Part shown: piece by piece, positions 10,798 to 13,342 of the stretch
Layout: the number at the start of each line of letters is the position of its first letter
Numbering within the stretch: the first letter of the stretch is position 1
Program-made: the position numbers and the translations under genes
Origin: Candidatus Jorgensenbacteria bacterium RIFCSPLOWO2_12_FULL_42_11
Lineage (GTDB): Bacteria; Patescibacteriota; Minisyncoccia; UBA6257; MFKM01
Length of the DNA: 13,342 bases
Reading direction: 5' to 3'
Assembly (NCBI GenBank): GCA_001779575.1
Contig: MFKM01000031.1
Coordinates: forward strand, 1 to 13,342
The notes under the pieces: generated by a model
Told to the model about the DNA's origin: nothing
Seen by the model: only the letters and a program-made list of their open reading frames with translations
Databases searched by the model: none

Positions 10798-13018
10798 AAA
10801 TTTCTATTTCTGTTTTCTGCTTGTTTTGATTATAAACCGTTCGGCTCAAATCTTTAATTTCTTTGGCCAAGCTGGAATCGGCCGCCGGCGGCAATAAAAT
10901 CCGGATGCTGAAAGGCCGCGACAAATTTCCTTTGACCAGAATCCGACTGCAGGCATTGAAATTATCTAAGCCGATTAAATCATTGACGGAAAAAACCGGT
11001 TCAAATTTATCAATTAAAACTTGAGCGTCGTTTAAATCAACCCGGAAAACAATAATTGAGCCGAATTTACCGACCAGATTAAGCTGGGCCGGTGAAAGTT
11101 CTTCGGTTGAACGATGAACCAGATTCAAAAAAAGACCGTATTGGGAAACCGAAGCCAGCGTGATCGCCAAGGAATCGGTGATGTAATTATAAAACTCATC
11201 TAGATAAAGATAAAATGGCTGGCGTTTGTCTTCGGGCTGACCGAGGCGCGAAAAAGCCGCCAAAGCTATTTTCTCGGCAAAAATCATTCCCAGCAGATTG
11301 GCGTTCTCGTTGCCCAGCCGGTTCTTGGCTAAATTAACCAGAATTATTTTTCCTCCGTCCAAAGCCCGGCGGAAATTAAAAGCCGAACGAGCCTGACCGA
11401 TAATCGGCCGCAAATAATCATTAGCGATTAAATTATTAAACCGAGAAATGATGAAAGGGGTAATTTCGTGGAGCGCCACTTCGTTTGCCCAAAACTCCGC
11501 CATTTTTGAATCAGTCATCTGTTGAATTTTTCTATGACGAAAATCATAACTGGTAAAAATTCTGGGAATATCAAGCAGGGTGGACGGGTCGTTTCGGCTG
11601 TCAGCCAGCAAAAGCCGAATCGCGTTTTTCAAATATCTCGCGAACATCGGGCCCATTTCGTTCTTGGTTTCTCCGGTAAAAAGTTTTTGGAAAATGCTGC
11701 TGGTTTCCTCAATAATAAATTCCTTTTCTTCGGGGTTGTCGGTGTTAAATTCCAAAAGATTCAAACCGAAAGGACGCCAGATATCCGTCGGGTCAAAATA
11801 AATCACGTCTGCCATTCGTTCGCGGGGGATATTTCCGATAACCCCCTGAATAATGTCGCCCTCGGGGTCAATAATGGCCACTCCTTTACCTTGCTTTATG
11901 TCAGCGATGGCCAGATTAATAATAGATGTTGATTTTCCGGTACCGGCCTGGCCGATAATTTCCAGATGACGCGCCCGGTCGGAATAATCCAAATAAATGG
12001 GCTGAACTTTTCCTTGAAAAACATTCTCGCCAATAATAACGCCTCGGCTGGAAAGTCCGGCTGGCGGCCTAACCTCTTTTGATTTCAGCCATTTGATTCT
12101 CGGAATGATTGTTGAACTAATCGGAAAATGAAAAACACTGGCCAATTCCTCGCTGTTTAAAATCAGAGATTCTTCTTCGTCAAATGTCCTGAAACAAAAA
12201 CCGAAATGAAAATTGGCGATATTTTTCGGCTTGACCACTTTCAATTCGTTTTCCCGCAGACTGGCAAAAGGCGAAAAAGCGCCGATTAACTTTTCAAAAA
12301 TCTCTTTCACCCGATATGAGCTTGACGCCGAAGCCGCCAAACGCAGATTAACCCGGAACAAAGGCTTGGCAATTTTTTCTTTGTTGGTGATTTTCCGGCG
12401 AATCGCTTGAGAAGCCGGCTTAAAAACCAACTGCAAAGCCGCTCCTTCGCCCACTTCCTCCAATTTAGCCAGAACCGCTAAAATCGGGGCAAAAGTGTCG
12501 GCGCCGGCCTGCTCGTAAGTTCTTATGGGCAAAGACAGCTCGTGAGCCAATTTCAAATACGCTCCTTCATTAAAGCCCTGGGGGTTAAAAACATCATAAT
12601 CGTCAACCTCGTCAAGCTGAACGCCCGGCCAAATTTTCTGGATTTGGCGGCCGACAAAATCAAGCGTCTTTCCGTCGCCGACTAAATAAAAATGAATTTC
12701 TTCGCCGACATGATGAACGGCCGCTTCCAAAACGACCGGATTGTTAAAACCGCCCAGTAAATCAAAAAAATTCTCGGAAAGCCTGATTTCGTCTTTCCAG
12801 CCCAAGGCTGGTCCGCCTTCGGCGGAAAAATTTCTTTCTCCTTTGGGAAATTTCAATAAAAGCAAAGAGTGTTTCCGGAAAACAGGTTGGCCGATTCTTC
12901 CGCTTTGACGGGATTGAAATTTTGAAAATAGCCAAATAATGACCGCTAACGCCAGCAATAAACTCGCGATCTGGAACATAAATTTATTATAATCCAAATT
13001 CAAAAAATTAGAAATCAC
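10775..13018 (-). CDS. Membrane-anchored VirD4/HerA-type ATPase (type IV secretion/conjugation-like)
   Basis: A 747-residue P-loop ATPase with one N-terminal membrane helix (about 14-32), an approximately 300-residue N-domain I cannot assign, and a C-terminal motor. The motor has Walker A GQAGTGKST (356-364), a Walker-B-like GVAIIDPEGD (379-388), YFDPTD, GGKIILVNLAKNRLG (555-569), YLYLDEFYNY (603-612) and a terminal RPFSIRILLP. Relatives are common in CPR genomes and are annotated as TraG/VirD4- or DUF87-type DNA-moving ATPases; no relaxase or pilus gene is nearby, so the role is open. The usual A-H-Q segment after the DEF strand reads LVHRSTEEL. I chose the GTG at 13018 because it forms a GTGA overlap with the rnc stop; an ATG at 12979 (residue 14) is the alternative. 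Residues 65-74 are encoded by two abutting palindromes. Confidence 0.85.
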   Translation of the reverse strand: MISNFLNLDYNKFMFQIASLLLALAVIIWLFSKFQSRQSGRIGQPVFRKHSLLLLKFPKGERNFSAEGGPALGWKDEIRLSENFFDLLGGFNNPVVLEAAVHHVGEEIHFYLVGDGKTLDFVGRQIQKIWPGVQLDEVDDYDVFNPQGFNEGAYLKLAHELSLPIRTYEQAGADTFAPILAVLAKLEEVGEGAALQLVFKPASQAIRRKITNKEKIAKPLFRVNLRLAASASSSYRVKEIFEKLIGAFSPFASLRENELKVVKPKNIANFHFGFCFRTFDEEESLILNSEELASVFHFPISSTIIPRIKWLKSKEVRPPAGLSSRGVIIGENVFQGKVQPIYLDYSDRARHLEIIGQAGTGKSTSIINLAIADIKQGKGVAIIDPEGDIIQGVIGNIPRERMADVIYFDPTDIWRPFGLNLLEFNTDNPEEKEFIIEETSSIFQKLFTGETKNEMGPMFARYLKNAIRLLLADSRNDPSTLLDIPRIFTSYDFRHRKIQQMTDSKMAEFWANEVALHEITPFIISRFNNLIANDYLRPIIGQARSAFNFRRALDGGKIILVNLAKNRLGNENANLLGMIFAEKIALAAFSRLGQPEDKRQPFYLYLDEFYNYITDSLAITLASVSQYGLFLNLVHRSTEELSPAQLNLVGKFGSIIVFRVDLNDAQVLIDKFEPVFSVNDLIGLDNFNACSRILVKGNLSRPFSIRILLPPAADSSLAKEIKDLSRTVYNQNKQKTEIEIYERFSSC
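12797..12826. repeat. Two abutting 15-base palindromes in the ATPase gene
   Basis: CCAGCCCAAGGCTGG (12797-12811) and TCCGCCTTCGGCGGA (12812-12826) each have perfect six-base arms and a three-base loop. Together they are exactly codons 65-74 (Ser-Ala-Glu-Gly-Gly, Pro-Ala-Leu-Gly-Trp), with both boundaries on codon boundaries. Confidence 0.85.
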
Positions 13019-13342
13019 AGAGAAGACAATGCTTGACTGGCCGCGTTAACTTCCGCTTCCTGCTTGGAAGATCCCCGTCCTTCGGCAATTAATTTTTCGC
13101 CGACATAAACGCCGATACGAAAATTTTTTTGATGATCCAGCCCGCTTTCTTCCAAAACTTTATAAGTCGGAGTTGCCTTGAACTTCTCCTGAATCGTTTC
13201 CTGCAGAAAACTTTTGGAATCTCGGTAAAGTTGTTTTTTTAGAATTTCATCAAGATGAGGCAACAGAAATCGCGAAATAAAATCATGGCTCAATTTATAT
13301 CCCCGGTCTAAATAAATAGCCGCCAGAAGCGCCTCAAAAGCG
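13015..13342 (-). CDS. rnc: Ribonuclease III, partial (N-terminus beyond the right edge)
   Basis: The C-terminal 108 residues of RNase III, which cuts double-stranded RNA in rRNA and mRNA processing. The first visible residues, AFEALLAAIYLDRGY, include the last catalytic Glu of the nuclease domain and the conserved A-I-Y-L-D. After a linker, the double-stranded-RNA-binding domain follows: the segment with ETIQEKFKATPTYKVLEESG, then FRIGVYVGEKLIAEGRGSSKQEAEVNAASQAL. The reading continues upstream through 13342 with no stop; an in-frame TTG at 13293 is internal, not a start. The TGA stop (13017-13015) overlaps the GTG of the ATPase gene as GTGA, so the two are probably coupled. Confidence 0.96.
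   Translation of the reverse strand, partial: AFEALLAAIYLDRGYKLSHDFISRFLLPHLDEILKKQLYRDSKSFLQETIQEKFKATPTYKVLEESGLDHQKNFRIGVYVGEKLIAEGRGSSKQEAEVNAASQALSSL

Noticed and set aside
10881..10892. Perfect 12-base palindrome GCCGCCGGCGGC in the ATPase gene.
   Set aside because: It encodes an ordinary Pro-Pro-Ala-Ala stretch, has no loop like the 6-3-6 palindromes, and one such word can arise from codon use.
1..13342. CRISPR arrays, tRNA genes, insertion sequences, phage genes or attachment sites.
   Set aside because: No spacer-repeat array, tRNA-like cloverleaf, transposase or integrase was seen; the heptamer arrays lack spacers and are too short for CRISPR.

Overview
The window looks like a piece of a small-genome bacterium of the Candidate Phyla Radiation (Patescibacteria, probably Parcubacteria-like). 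This is an inference, not a proof. It rests on the mix of genes (a membrane-anchored VirD4/HerA-type ATPase of the kind common in those genomes, a GtrA protein, a dolichyl-phosphate-glucose-synthase-like transferase and short nuclease genes), AT-rich DNA, tight gene packing with ATGA and GTGA stop/start overlaps, and no visible Shine-Dalgarno motifs. TGA is used as a stop, so the genetic code appears standard.

Layout. Every convincing protein gene is on the minus strand; only the RNase P RNA gene is on the plus strand. Reading the minus strand from the right edge: rnc (RNase III, C-terminal part), a 747-residue conjugation-type ATPase, a GtrA-family membrane protein, a family 2 glycosyltransferase and galT form one tightly packed block (13342 to 8418). 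After a 104-base gap with a candidate promoter and a 38-base dyad comes a second block: tpiA, pgk, a DEDDh exonuclease and an RNase HI-like gene (8313 to 5365), joined by overlaps. rnpB (4793-5318, plus strand) with a strong terminator converges on that block. A surface-polysaccharide block follows (4782 to 1): a doubtful 46-codon ORF, a WaaE-like glycosyltransferase, an unusual fused oxidoreductase, a WbuB-like glycosyltransferase and wecB, which runs off the left edge.

How the genes work together. The left block would make and transfer amino sugars (UDP-ManNAc from WecB) for a surface glycan. The ALG5-like transferase and GtrA protein at the right would handle lipid-linked sugars, with GalT-like chemistry feeding nucleotide sugars. 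tpiA and pgk are core glycolysis. rnpB, rnc, the exonuclease and RNase H are nucleic-acid housekeeping.

The most interesting signal is not a gene. Very short tandem arrays with a constant 7-base period (about 4-6 units, a different word at most sites) occur at six or more places: inside rnpB, inside pgk (twice), tpiA and the RNase H gene, at the end of gtrA, and in the linker of the fused oxidoreductase. Small GC-rich palindromes accompany several of them. Three 15-base palindromes (6-base arms, 3-base loop) sit in exact codon register inside tpiA and the ATPase gene. In the protein genes these tracts fall where surface loops or linkers are expected. In rnpB the arrays form a 119-base inverted-repeat insert in the P15-P17 region. 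The pattern resembles the heptanucleotide STRR repeats known from cyanobacterial rnpB and the in-frame palindromic elements of Rickettsia, but I know of no description of it in this kind of organism.
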